Positions 22,841-35,276 of a stretch of DNA of 64,000 bases are shown here, one piece after another. This DNA comes from Karstenula rhodostoma CBS 690.94 (taxonomy: Eukaryota; Ascomycota; Dothideomycetes; Pleosporales; Didymosphaeriaceae). A program made the translations under genes and the position numbers. The notes under the pieces are model-generated. The model saw only the letters and a program-made list of their open reading frames with translations. It did no database searches and was not told the DNA's origin. Location of the stretch: the NCBI GenBank assembly GCA_010093485.1, contig MU001504.1, positions 1,185,769 through 1,249,768 on the forward strand. Reading direction: 5' to 3'. The first letter of the stretch is position 1. The number at the start of each line of letters is the position of its first letter.

Positions 22841-24614
22841 GCGCCAGCCCTTCAGGGTGGCCGACTCTGGCGAGGAGTGTCGAGTGCGTCGGAGCTAGGG
22901 TGCGAGTGCGCGAGTCTTGGATGTCGAGCGCAGGCGGCGCAGTAGTGTGGGCGGGGCAAGGGGCACGCATGCACAGCGGCGGCTTCTGGAAGACGCGAGG
23001 CAGGAGGGCTGGCGTGGGCAGCGTCCTGCGCGCGCTGGGTGGTGTTTTGACGGTGGCTACGACATGCGAGGGTGCTTGCTCGCGGCGGCGGGCATTGGAC
23101 GAGGCGACGGCCGGCAGCGTGAGATGTGGGGGCAGCGGCTGTCTTGCTGCGCCCGTATGCAGGCTGGCGGTTGAGCGACGATTGGGCGCGGCCACGGCTG
23201 CGGCAATATCGGGCGGTCGCTCGGTATTATCGTTTCGGTGCGTGTGCGGGCTCCTTGCCTCGAGTGCCGGGTGTGTTGCGGCGGCGAGGCGGCGGGGCGT
23301 CGAGGGTGGGTGAATGGCCCAGATGCAGATGGGGCCACCACGGCGCGGCTGTTGGCACGTCAAACCACAGCCTCGTCCACAGGAGACAGGAGACAGGAGG
23401 GGATGGCCCGGATGGGATGGGTATGCTGCTCAACGACAGCGGACGCAAACGAGCAACCCCAGACGCCTCTCGACGGGATGGCTGGCGCTCGATGGAGGCG
23501 CCGCGCACACTCACACTCACACTCACACTCACACTCACACTCACACTCACACTCGCTCGGGGTCGAGGCAGGCTGCAGGCTGCAGGCTCTGTCCACGGCC
23601 ACGGCCACGGCCATGCAGACGGGAGCAGCGTGCGTAGACGGCTAGTGCGACGACGATGGAAGCGCATCTCTTCGCACCGCACAACGAGCATCACGCACGT
23701 CCTCCCTCCCTCGCTGGCGCGACACAAGCACAGCGACACATGGCAGTACGCCCAGCACCCTTCTGGCACCTGGATGTCTTCCGTTCGGTGCAGGGCCGAG
23801 TCCACCGGGGCTCCCTCTCTTCCACGGCACGCCTCCAACACCACCACCCGCACCCCCACGGCACATGGCACGCCCACCAAGACGCTCCCCGCCGCCGTTT
23901 CCGGCCCCATACGTGCGACGTGCTCGCTGGCACAACCCCCCTCCTCCCAGCGCCCCATCTGACTGGTCCACGACTGTGCCTGCGCAACCTCTCCGCAGCG
24001 GCCCAGCCTCAAGAAGCGATCCGTCACGTCCGCTTTGGGCCCAAACCGCAGCTGTCGGGCTCTGCAACGTATCACGAGCGTGCTGTGCACAGAGGCCAAA
24101 GGCGCCACTCTGCCGACCACTTCGCCGACCCTCTGTGTAGCTGTACCCGAGCCCCCTTCACCGCTGCAGTCCCACCGCTCTCCCTTCGCAACGACAACGG
24201 CCCAGCGTCTTAGCGAGGCGGCTGGCCCCGGAGGAACGGCTCAGACATGTCATCTACCCCATCCGTCCCGTGGCAGTATGCACCTAGACGCCCGCAAACA
24301 CGCACAGCAGTACGCTACCGCACACCACGCCACGCCATGCCCTCCCTGCCCATGAGAAGAATAGGATGAGTATTACCACTATGACGAAACGCTACGTGCC
24401 CACTATACATGCCAGGTCCCGTTACAACATTCGACATTTACAGGTCCTCAAGAAGAAGAAAAAGCGCACCCGCAACGAGGACAAAGGCGCAGACCAATCC
24501 ACACGAACGCTCCACAAGAATGCAACAGCCTTAGCGATGCGGTAAAAATAACATGCTTCACGTAGCACAGACGGGAACCCCAGTCGTGCCCTTTTGCCGT
24601 GCTTGCAAAGAAAT
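22841..24614. other. Intergenic, no convincing gene
   Basis: Upstream of the WD40 gene and downstream of the chitin synthase. Long frames on both strands (for example 23227-24120 minus) are translations of GC-rich and repeat DNA, with dipeptide runs from the hexanucleotide repeat. No domain seen. Confidence 0.5.
23506..23554. repeat. (CACTCA)n microsatellite
   Basis: About eight uninterrupted copies of a six-base unit in the leader region of the WD40 gene. Confidence 0.9.
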
Positions 24615-27600
24615 CTAATTGTCATAGTACGATTCGTATCCATGCTGCGATGCTGCTTGCGGCATTGGCGGCGGCCACTGACCTGAAGTCGTGGATTGCT
24701 GCGACCACCCGCCACCACCCGTCGGTGTCTTCAGTCTCCGTTCTGCAAGGGTCCCAAGTCAGTGAGCGAACATGCATAACCGGAACCTGCAATCCATGCG
24801 GTGCTGAGCGCTTACCTGCTTCGAAATCGTGCCACCGCTTCATCGTGATCTTGCTGCTGTCGAATTCGCCCTCGTACTCCAGACCTGCCTTCTTCGTCTT
24901 TTCGCCCGCCGTCTTGCGCGTGTCGCCCCAGCTGAAGTCGTCAAACTTCCAGAAAGCGTACGTCGGCAGAACAAAATTCCAAATCGGCAGGGACAGCAGA
25001 TAGACAAGCATCCACGCCACGTACGACCATCGGTGAGCAGTCATCACAATGAGGACCGCCGGCAGACCCAGAATAAGGGCAAGTAGTACGAGCGGAATAA
25101 CGGGTGCCGCGGTATGCAACACGGCGGCTTTGATGGCGACCGCAACTTGATACGGTCAGCACGTTGCAGTCATCGGATGGATACGGGGGAGGGCTTACTG
25201 AGGTAGAACGTGAAGGCGATGGCGGCGGGCAGCACCAAAGTACCGATGAGCTCAATGAAGACGACGAACTGCATGCTGAAGCAGAAGGTGCCGCACAGAT
25301 CGCGCACGAGCACCAACTCCATCAGATTGTGGACCGTACTATTGATCCATCGCCTTCGCTGCGATAGAAGCACCTTGAACTGTTCCGGCACCGTGGTTTT
25401 GCACACGGCCTGGGGCACAAACACTTGCTTGCGCTTCGGGAACGTCTTGAGCATCAGCGTTGACAGATACCGGTCCTCGCCGAGCAACAGCAAATTCTTC
25501 TTGTGCAACGTGTCAACCACGTTCTCGGAATAATGCTCGACGACATCCGGATTGGCGAGGATCGGAACCCAGTAGTTTTGACCGCCCTTTGGAGCCTTGA
25601 TACGGTACATGCAGAAACATCCTGGAAGGCAGGTAACACCACCAAACACCGACTCGAACGATTTGGACAGGTGGTGGGAGATGAAGTACTCGAACACCTG
25701 GATCATCGACACCCACGAATCTCGCTTGTTGGCGATCTTGGTCTCGCCGCAGAGACCCATAATCTCAGGGTCCTTGACCATGGCAGAGATCATGTGCGTT
25801 AGGGAGTCGGGGAAAACCTTAGTGTCCGCATCCACCATGAGCACTATTTCGTAGAAGTCAGGCGAGATGCCCGTGATCTTCCAGATGCCGTTGAACATCT
25901 CGAATTCGAGTTCCGTCATACGCTCGTCGAACATGACCTTTTGCAAGAACGACATGAGGATGATCTGACTGTCTCGCTTTCCACGGTTGCCAGGCTTCGA
26001 GTTCTTCTTTTCATCGGGGGTTCCGCACTTGACTATGACCATCATTGGGACACGCTGTTGCTTTTCGTTGGGGATGCGGCTGTCCTCGCCATAGTTGTAG
26101 AAGCCAGAATAAACCTTCGCCATGTTGTGGCGCTTGGAACCGCTGGCAACAGCGACGTATGAGAATGGCGTAACTTCGTGGGGTAGGACCGCATGATCTT
26201 TCATCATAGCAAGAGCAATCTCGGGCGTGGTGAGGTCTTCTCCAGCACCTTTGATCATACCATCGCAAATGACCAGGATCAATTTGTGGCTGTTCGGGTA
26301 ATCGGTCGTGGCAATGGAGTCCAGTGTAGTTCGGAGGCCATCAGCTCCCTCCGAGTACGCAGTCACTAAGCAGATGGAATGGGCCAGTGGATAGCCGAAA
26401 GGCTGCCACTCTGGTGGTGGCTGGGGTACAACGGCTTCGTGGATGAATCCAGCGGGACCGGGGCCTTCAGCCTCACCCAAAACGCTTGAACGGTATTGAT
26501 CGGCTGTTCCAGAAAGGAGCAGACTCGATCGGCTTCCCGGCGCCTTCGCGTCCATTGGCAGTGTTCCCTGGCTGGCATTCAGCTGTTTATACATACCACT
26601 ACCGCCATAGCTTGACTGGACGCGCGAGGCGCTTTGGCTGGTCATTGTCGTGGGAGGAGCGCGAGTCTTGACACTCTTCTCCATGGAGTACGGGCTCGTG
26701 AATCTCGAGGTGGACGGCAGAATGCTGCTGCCACGCTTGCTGCTCCGGTCAGGGCCTGCGGGGTCCATCAACTTTGGTGGCGGGCGGTAGATGTCGTCGC
26801 TCCATTCCTCGATCTGCTTCTTTCGCTCTTTCGAGTCGACAGGTCCAAGGGAGGTCTTGGTTGCGCCAAACTTTCTGCTGATGAACCATTGAAAAGCTAG
26901 AGCCAGTACGAATTTGGCAACGACAATGGCGAGAATGAACACCAGGGAGACATAGAGTACAACTTTAGAGGCAATGCAACCAATGCTCTCGGTGTCGATG
27001 GATCCGACCTTGACGATCTCGGTCAAGCACTTGGCGAGCTGTTTGTCTGAGCTGGAGGAAAATGCGCGCGTCACATCGACTCCTTTTACTGCAGGGTTGG
27101 TCCGGATCCTGTCAAAGCTGTCGGGCACGCTCACTTGGGTCTTGTTGAACCACTCAAGCAAGTCCAAATCCAGTACATCGCCGCCCCAAACCATGAGGTT
27201 GCGAGTGCTGTTTTTGATGTCGTCCCAAGTGAAATACACGTCTCCAGAGCTTCTCAACCCGTAAAAAGTCGTCCGAGCCGAGGCAGAGGTGTGACATTGA
27301 AACCCAAGATAACGACCAACCGTTGTATTGGGCTTGGAAGAACCGTCTTGGTTGAAAGTGTGGCAAGGGAAATACCATGCTAGATCGCCGTTCGCATTAG
27401 TCGGCACATCCGAGCCAGGCGCTGGATGGATGAGTCCTTTGCAGGCGCCATTGACGTTTTGAAACAAAAAGCTTGCATCCTTTCCTCCGTGCTTTTCCGG
27501 AAGGTCGTACAATACGTTTTGTCCTTCTACGATGCCGAAAGCTCTGGGGTGGTGCGAGTTCAGGAGATTGTACGCCTTGCCGTGGATGATTAGGAAGCCC

Positions 27601-28421
27601 GTGTCCACCTTGTTAACTTGTTGGCGCTCGCCTCCTCCCGAAGGGCAGACGGTCTCGGTGAATCCGAATGTGAGATAACCGACAGCGGCCATGATGATGA
27701 GAATGATACTGCACAGGCCCATCTTCTCTCTCCACGCGCGCTGTTGGGCCTTCTGCACCTTTCCAAAGCACTTCAGAACGACATCAGGACACCAGAAAGT
27801 AACAATAGCACAATACACATTCCACAGGCTTGGTGGTCTCAACGCATCCTTCTCCTTTTGACGCTGCAGTTCCAGTTTGTCTTGCGTCTTACTGCGTTTC
27901 AGCCTTCGCTGCCGGTCCATCTCGTCGTCCAGAGGAGCATCCTTGTCGTTGTAGCCTCCGCCAGATGCGTTGCGAAGATGCGGTGGCTTCAGCTCTGTGC
28001 TCTCCGAGCTGACAGTCTCCGACTCGTACTCCTCTCTGCTCTCCCTGATGGGGTCGTTGCCGGTGGTCGAGGGGTGGACGGGCATCTTCTTTGCGTGCTT
28101 ACGGTAGTGATAGTTGGGGTGGTTCTCGTCGATGCGCTGGCGCTCGGGGCGGACAAGGCTGCGCTTCCGGTTTAGGTCGGTTGAGCGAGAGCCGTGGGCT
28201 GCAGTCATCATGGGGTCGCGGTCCATGTGGACGGGGGTGCCCGGCGAGGGCAGCGGTCGGTTGGTGATCTCGTAGGTGGCCGTCTTGCTCGGGGTGCGCT
28301 TGTGCGATCGCGTGTTCTCTAGGTCGGAGGTGCGGCGGCGTCGCGAGGACGTGTTCTCTCGATAGGCATGTCGCTGGTCCCGTCGCGGCGCGGAGGGGTC
28401 GGGTCGCTGAGGCAGAGACAT
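24615..28421 (-). CDS. CHS3: Class IV chitin synthase (CHS3 orthologue)
   Basis: Integral membrane glycosyltransferase 2 that polymerises UDP-GlcNAc into wall chitin. Coding sequence is complement of 25199-28421, 24816-25145 and 24615-24742; both introns (53 and 73 nt) join exactly and restore the C-terminal helices ([18 protein letters not shown]) and [13 protein letters not shown]. The product has 1226 residues from the MSLPQRPDP start, chosen because class IV enzymes begin this way; an ATG 33 nt upstream (28454) would add 11 residues. Catalytic marks are [29 protein letters not shown] and QRRRW (about 1021-1025). Two N-terminal helices bracket a luminal region, as in CHS3. No myosin head, so it is not class V or VII. 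The gene lies head to head with SKT5, which encodes its activator. Confidence 0.95.
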
Positions 28422-30338
28422 GGTATGCAGCCGCGGAATGGGTTTGCGTGGCACACGGCCGGCGAGATGGGCGCGTCGGCGCCGAGGGACGTCGTGGGCG
28501 CGCGGCTGCTACGAAGAATGGGATAAGGCTGAGCGGAATGAGGGACGAAGTGGGCGGGGCGAGGCACCGTTGCGTGTCCTGTCCTCGGCTGGTGTGGTGC
28601 GAGGGGAGACGGCGACGGCAGAATGCACACAGCGTATGGGGAAACAACGACACTCGGGTCAAACGAGGGACAGAACAAGGCTGCCGCCAGGGTTGCAGTG
28701 GGAACCACGGGCTGAGAGGCTGAGAGGCTGAGAGGCGACAGACAGGAGTGCCCCTGATCGGGTGCGGCACAACAGCGAATCGTACGCCGCCCCGCGAAGG
28801 ATGGGCGGGCCCAGGGCGCTATTTACAGTTGCTCCAGAGACGGCTAGGAGCTAGGAGACGGTGGCGGCGGACTCGACGCGGAAGAGGCTCGTTGTGTCGC
28901 GGGCTCGAGGGTCTGCACTCTTTCTGCGGGCGCTCTTGCGATGCGATGGGTGTCTGGATCGCGAGCTGGAGGTTGGTGTCCATTTCGGAGCGGCGGTCCC
29001 CGGCTACGGTACCTCCACGTGCGTGCTTGCGGTGACTTCTCCGGCAGCGCGATATGCACTACACAGTATTGCTCGCCCATTCGGCCTAGCCCCGGCTAAG
29101 CAGGGAGGACCCCAATCGAGCGACGTGAAACCACTCTCTGGACATGATCATTTCGTACCCTGTACACATCTACTGCGTGTACATAGTTGATATTGCCATT
29201 TACGCTTGAGATACCGATGCTGCTGCCGCATGCTGAGCAAGCCGCTTCGATCGGTAGCGAGCCGACGCCGCAAACCCTAAACTCGCCAATGCACTTGCCT
29301 CTTACGTGCAGCCTACTGAATAGCATCGCCGCTGAGGAACGACTCTCTGCCGGCTTTTCTGGCCTGGCAACCTGAAGCTGAAGTGGAGAGGCTTCCATTC
29401 CTTGCGGCCGTTTGCACGTTTTCGACGGGAGGGGCCCATTCCTGCGCACGCCGGCCCATCACAACTGCTGGCGGTGACGACAGTCGATGGAGATGGTGAC
29501 ATGCACGGTGCTTGCCTCTTGCGCTCTGTCTCAAGCTCAGTCCACCGCTCGCCGACCCGCACTTGTTATATCAATGCGGCCGCCAGTGCACACTGCTCAG
29601 CGTCTCAGCCGCCCCGCGTCGGTGCGGGTACGCAACACCGTTTAAACGCCAACGCTTCGAGTCCGTGTTCCGACAACCATCATCCATTGTTGCAGCCTGT
29701 CGCTGGACGTCGCCTAACCACGCTGGGCTGAGCCGAGTCAGCATTCGCTCCTCCACTGCAACAAAGAGCTTCCCAAAGGGGTCTGCAAAGCGCGGCTGTG
29801 ACTGCAAAAGCAGCTGGACTGGGCCGAATACGGGGGCCGGTATTGTCCTGGAGTATTGGAGTATTGGAACGTACGCAGCTTTGTGGGGTGGGAAAAGGGT
29901 AGCGTGCCAGAGGCCCTGCATCGCGCCAGTCGTGAGCTATTTCAGGCCCTGGGGCGTGCAAAAGAAAAGATTTACTGCGTAGTACGAGCCCGTCTATTGT
30001 TGCAGGCCCGCGAGACCCTGCCGGCTGCTCCGGCCTGTGGTGAGTTCCTTCCCATCTCTGTGCAGATCATCATCCTCGAGCTTCCCGGCTGCATCGATGC
30101 GACGCGCCTTCCGCCAGCCTTTCTGCGCCCACCACCCCCGCTGATGTTTGCCACTAGGTGAAAGTGTGCGCCTCTCTGCGCTTTGTTGTTTTGCCCTTCG
30201 TCTTGACTCTCTCGGGCCTATTGTGAAGGTCGACAACCCCTCGGCGAACCTTCTGACCCCGCGGTTGGCGTGCTGCGAGTCAGGACGGCAAACACCCACC
30301 ATAGCAGCAACCCCCCGAATAAACATTCCCTCGACACA
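28422..30338. promoter_or_regulatory. Shared 1.9-kb upstream region of chitin synthase and SKT5
   Basis: Divergent starts of two subunits of one enzyme complex flank this stretch. It contains three copies of a 9-bp unit (GCTGAGAGG) at 28711-28736, and a five-codon upstream reading frame at 30144-30161 in the likely SKT5 leader. No intact gene is seen. Whether the two promoters are coregulated cannot be read from sequence. Confidence 0.5.
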
Positions 30339-32433
30339 ATGCCCATGGCCGAAGCCATCCCTCCTGCGCCGACGCGAGCAATGCCTCCAATCCCGACCGA
30401 CGCCACCAACGGGCGACCCGACAGCTCCTTCGAAACCAGGCGATCGAGTCGCTCCAGCACCGACAGTCGGACACAGTCTATCAGGCGAAAGCTGGTGCCC
30501 GGTGCCACGCCGTCTGGCATTCCCTCCTTCAGCATCGATGAACATGAGGACTCGACAGCGGGCGCTCGCGAGTCTATGCAGTCTGGGTCGTCGGTGGTGC
30601 CCAGTTCCACCGGTCATTCGCGGACGCCCTCGAGGGAAACACCGGACGTGGCAGCAGGAGGCGTCGAGCCCACAACGCAAGAAATCCCTATGCGGCAGCT
30701 GAACATCAGCGACAACTCGTACGATGCCAGGTATTCGGCTGTAGCAGAAATGGAGGTTGCAAACATACCCGAGGAAGACGATCACTCCAGATATTCTCCC
30801 GACTCTGCCTATGATCAGCCTGCATACCAAGTGCTCCCTCCACGTCAATCCTCTATGCCCATCTACTCTCCCGATGCCGGCTCGCGGCACTCTTCGCAGA
30901 GCGACAACAGCGGGGGGCAGAACAACTTCAACTTTGGTTTTGAAGCCAACTCACCTCTGCAGGTACCTGGCACGTCTCTTCCGCGTCCCAACTCTGCGTA
31001 CACACTAGGCGGCGAGCTCAATGCTCAAAACCGACAATCACCACGCTTGTCGGTGGGAGGTGGTTCGCCGTCCCCAACCTCCAACGACCCCCGGGCCAAC
31101 TACGCTAGGCAGCTGTCCGCCAGTCGCAGGTCGCCCGATAACAGACCTGTGTCATACATTGACCTTTTGAACCTCCCATACAACCAGCAAATTGCACCAG
31201 CTGCGAACATAGGAAATGCGCAGCTTCGTGATGCTGTGGGTGCGAATGCATCGCTGCTGAATTCGAAGAAGACGCTCGAAATGTACAGAGCAAACGTAAA
31301 GAAGACGCAAGATAATGCGGTGCAGTACGAGTTTGCTTTGTTTATGGTTCGGGTCGCACGCGAAATCATGGCAGCGGACCCTGTTGTGGACGACCAGGGG
31401 TTGACGTCGCCGGAGCTGCTCCGGGAGGCACGGCAGATCCTCCAGAAACTTGCAGATCGCAGCTATCCGTTCGCGCAATACTATCTTGCAGATGGATATG
31501 CATCGGGCTTGTTCAACAAGGATAAGCCTGATTATGATCGCGCCTTCCCTCTTTTCGTGGCTGCCAGCAAGCACGGGCATGCGGAGTCGGGGTACCGGGC
31601 TGCACTTTGTTACGAGTTCGGGTGGGGGTGCCGGAAAGACTACGCCAAAGCTGCGCAGTTCTACCGCGCGGCAGCTTCAAAAAACCATCCTGGTGCCGCT
31701 GCTCGCCTGGGAAAGGCGTGCCTGACCGGAGACATGGGCCTGTTGAATAAGTACCGAGAGGGTGTCAAATGGCTCAAACGAGCAACCGAATCGGCTGACC
31801 ATCAGTACAACAACGCTCCGTACGAATTGGGCCTGTTACACGAGACGGGCTACGGCGACGACATCTTCAAGGATGAGGTCTATGCGGTACAGCTGTTTAC
31901 ACAGGCTGCAGAGCTCGGGCACGCACAAGCTGCGCTAAGGTTGGGTGAATGCTACGAACATGGCCAGCTTCGCTGTCCAAAGGATGCCGCCCTCTCGGTG
32001 CACTATTACAACTGCGCTGCGCAAGCCGATATTCCAGAAGCGATGATGAACTTGTGCGCGTGGTACATGGTCGGTGCCGAGCCTGTGCTGGAAAAAGACG
32101 AAAACGAGGCATATGAGTGGGCCAAGAGAGCAGCAGAGCACGGTATGACGCCGAACTATCTCGCAAATGAATGTCAGACTGATCCGTCCAGGTCTTCCCA
32201 AAGCCCAATACGCCTGCGGCTACTTCACAGAAATGGGCATTGGGTGCCGCCGCGACCCCCTCGAAGCAAACGTCTGGTACGTCAAAGCAGCCGACCACGG
32301 CGACGAACGGGCCAAACAGCGCCTCGCCATCATCCAGGCCGCAGCCTCGGGGCATTCGCCTCTTCCAGCAAACGACAAAAACAACAAACTCAAAAAGGGA
32401 ACCAAGGACGACAAGGATTGCTTGGTTATGTGA
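30339..32433 (+). CDS. SKT5: Chitin synthase activator SKT5/CHS4, Sel1-repeat protein
   Basis: Activates and localises the Chs3-type chitin synthase at growth sites. Exons 30339-32142 and 32192-32433 (49-nt intron, phase 1) give 681 residues. The first ~320 residues are Ser/Pro-rich and probably disordered. Sel1-like repeats fill about 370-650, with units such as YPFAQYYLADGYASG, ESGYRAALCYEFGWGC, APYELGLLHETGYGD and AQAALRLGECYEHG. The intron joins AAEHG to LPKAQYACGYF, completing the last repeat. The C-terminus is CLVM, a CaaX box whose final Met favours farnesylation; Skt5/Chs4 proteins are known to be prenylated. The ATG at 30339 sits in a good context (CACAATG). It is divergent from, and functionally tied to, the class IV chitin synthase next door. 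Confidence 0.95.
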
Positions 32434-33575
32434 GCAGTTGGAGACGGCATGGTTTGGGCGTTGCATCTCGCTTTTCTGCATCGACATTGGCATTGGGGCC
32501 TTTTCTACCATCTTGACTAATCTTCGGCGGGTCCCGTCGTACGTTTTTCTTTTCGTTTCTCTTCTCCTCTCTTGCGAGCGGTAATTGGCTTGCTCTCCAT
32601 TTACTTTGGAGTCGATTTTTCGCGGCATATGGAGGTTTTGCATGGTTCTTTTTTTCTTTTTCTGTCGGAACTGATCGCATTGTTACCGCAAGGACGGCCT
32701 GGAAAGGCAGGCCGTCTGTATTGTTGTTTGCGAGGCTGGGATATCTGGCTAGCTAGGGAACGGGTTAATAGCGTAATGGATGGTGGTTGGGGACGAATTG
32801 ATGGCGTCTGTGGAGCTTTTGCGCGTTGTACGGAGCGATGCAGCTGTAGTCGATAATGTGCCAATTGATAATATCCGACAATCGATTATTCACCCACTCA
32901 ATAATCCGCGCCATTCGATAGTAAACCCTCCACCTCCACTCACAAAATCTCTCCTTCCCTCCCTGTCGGATTCGAAGAAAACATCGCGCAAAGCCGCGTC
33001 CGAAGGATACCTTCTGCTGCCGCCGGTTCGGCGCGGCTGTTCGCGGCGCCTCGCCCATCCTCACTCACGCACCCCACGACGCAAACCCACCCAAGCCGCC
33101 GTCCGACACCCGCCGTGTGGACACCTGCATGCCCGGCGCACGGGTTAGGGCGCGCAGGGAGGCCTGAGCCGCGCACGTCACTGCGGTGCTTGTTGCGACT
33201 TCGATGGGTGGGGGCGCGTGGGTACGCGAGCGGATGGGGTGGAGTGGTGTGGGAAGATTTTTTGCTTGGAGGTGGGGCTAGAGGTGCCGAGGTGTTTTTG
33301 AAGGAGGGAGGCATGTAGCAGGCAGTTTTGGGTGCGTGTTTGGCGTGCTGTTGTGGTGGGCACATTGTAGAAGATGGGTATGAAGGGATTGCAACTGTGG
33401 TTGCTATGCATGTGTAAATATATGGAGACGACCAACAACGCCAGAGGAAATGCTCAGTCGCAGGTAAACGTAAACTCGTGCCTGCTTGCCTTTGAAACCG
33501 CCATGCTGTCGTCAATCATCATCAGTACCGGGGCGTATCTTCTTGTCCGCAACTATGCCCTCGCAGTAGTCGCGA
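32434..33575. other. Intergenic, convergent 3' ends
   Basis: Lies between SKT5 and the aminotransferase, which converge here. No gene, RNA or repeat family recognised. Confidence 0.5.
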
Positions 33576-35276
33576 CTACTGCCCGTCCGACCCCTTCGCC
33601 AGCTTGAACTCGTCCCTGATCGCCTCGCCGAACCGCCTCACTGCCTCCTCAATCTGATCCGCCCTCGCAGCTCCGTACGTAGCCCTGAAGAACAGCGTAT
33701 CGTGCGCGTCCTCCTCGCTCGCGTAGAACCAGCTTCCCCGCATGACCAGAGCGCCGTGGTCGATGACGCGGAGGAAAATCTCCTCTTCGATCGTCTCGAT
33801 GCTCTTCTGCGGGTAGTCCGGGTGCTGCTTGAAGTCGACCTGCATCCAGTGGAACATGCCGGCCATAGGCGGGTTCCACGAGACAATGGAGCGCGGGAGG
33901 TGTTTTTCGCACGCGCCGAGGATGACGTCCCGACGCTTGGTGTACTCCATGCGCATGTGGATGAGCCAGTCGAGGTAGCCGTCGTGGCCCCAGTGCTCGT
34001 CGAGGAGCTTGAAGAGAACGAGCTGCGAAATTCCGGAGGGATTCTGCGTGGACACGTCGGCGTACTGCTGGTATTTGTGGATGAACTGCTCGGATGCCGT
34101 GAGCCAGCCGATGCGGGAGCCCGGTGCAATCACCTTGGAGAAAGAATCCATGCGGAGCACGCGTCCGTCTGTGTCCATGCTGAGGAAGCTGGGAACGAGC
34201 GTCTTCAGGAACTCGTTGTGAGAGGATGGGGGCGGGACATCGGGGGCGCCGGCGCCCGTGTATGGTTGCATTTGAAGGAAGAAATAGGGCTCGTCCTCTA
34301 CAATGAAGATGTCGTGCTTCTGGCAGACTTTGTAGAGCTCCCGCCGCCTGGGCCCGGGGATTGTCGCGCCCGTGGGGTTCTGGCCCGTTGGAATTGTGTA
34401 CAGCAAGTGCGGCTTCCGTGCTCCTTTCTCATTCACATCCCAGTTTGTGAGAATCTCGTCCATCGCTTCAGGGATAAGACCGTCCGCATCGATCGGTACA
34501 CTTACCATGCGGATGCCCAGTGGTAGAGCCGTCTCGACAGCAGCGGAGAAAGTGTACTCTTCGGCGAGGATGCAATCTCCTGGCCGTGTCATCAAGCGCA
34601 GAGTCATATCCCAACCGGATGTGCTTCCAATGGTGAGAGTGCATTGCCAGTCCTGGTACGGTGGGCTGTGCACAAACTCGGTGTGTTCAGTGACCCATCG
34701 AAGAAGCTGTGCCGATCCTGATCCTTGGCCGTAGTTGAAAGCAGTCGCAATGTCGTAGGTAGACTTCATGTTGGCGAGGTCGTGTTTCCCGGCGGTGATG
34801 ACCACGCCAGAATCCTTGGTCTCAGCTTCCGAGAATTTGCCCTTCGCCGGCACCTTGATGGAGATGTCCTCAAACGGAAAGTACTCGCTAGATGGCAGGC
34901 CACCCCCCAAGCTGATGATTCCAGGCTTGCTTGTGAGGAACTTGGCTGCACCCTTGAGCCTGTTGCCTTTCCGGACCCGGGCTTCATGGCTGAAGTAGTC
35001 TATTGCGGGGTTAGCATGACTCACGACGTGTTTGTGAATGCACTACTTACGATCCCATCTCTTGGCCATCGGCTTTCCTTCATAGTTCTTGAACCTGAAG
35101 TCTCTTGTGTCTGATGGCGCAGCGATACCCCACTGACCCTCTCTTGCCTTTCTCCTCCTCTGGCCTATCTCGTTCGATTGGATCGGTGCGGCCAAAAAGT
35201 CCGGAAGACTGACGGCAGCAGTGTCTGTGATAGCTGTGACCTCTGGTGAGGGGTCAATTGCGCCTGGGGGTGCCAT
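33576..35276 (-). CDS. ARO8: Aromatic amino acid aminotransferase (ARO8-type)
   Basis: PLP-dependent class I/II transaminase of Phe/Tyr/Trp (and often 2-aminoadipate) metabolism. Coding sequence is complement of 35051-35276 and 33576-34999; the 51-nt intron splits the His codon of KRWDHYFS. Product 549 residues. Fold-type I marks are GGGLPSSEYFPF, the PLP-phosphate/ring segment TIGSTSGWDMTLRLM, NPTG in YTIPTGQNPTG, EDEPYFFLQ, and the Schiff-base lysine in MDSFSKVIAPGSRIGW. The N-terminal extension (KAREGQWGIAAPSDTRDFRF) is characteristic of fungal Aro8 homologues. Cytosolic, no targeting peptide seen. Several paralogues usually exist in filamentous fungi, so the symbol marks the subfamily rather than strict orthology. 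Confidence 0.88.

Noticed and set aside
23227..24120. 297-codon open frame on the minus strand
   Set aside because: It translates the (CACTCA)n microsatellite and low-complexity DNA; no family resemblance.
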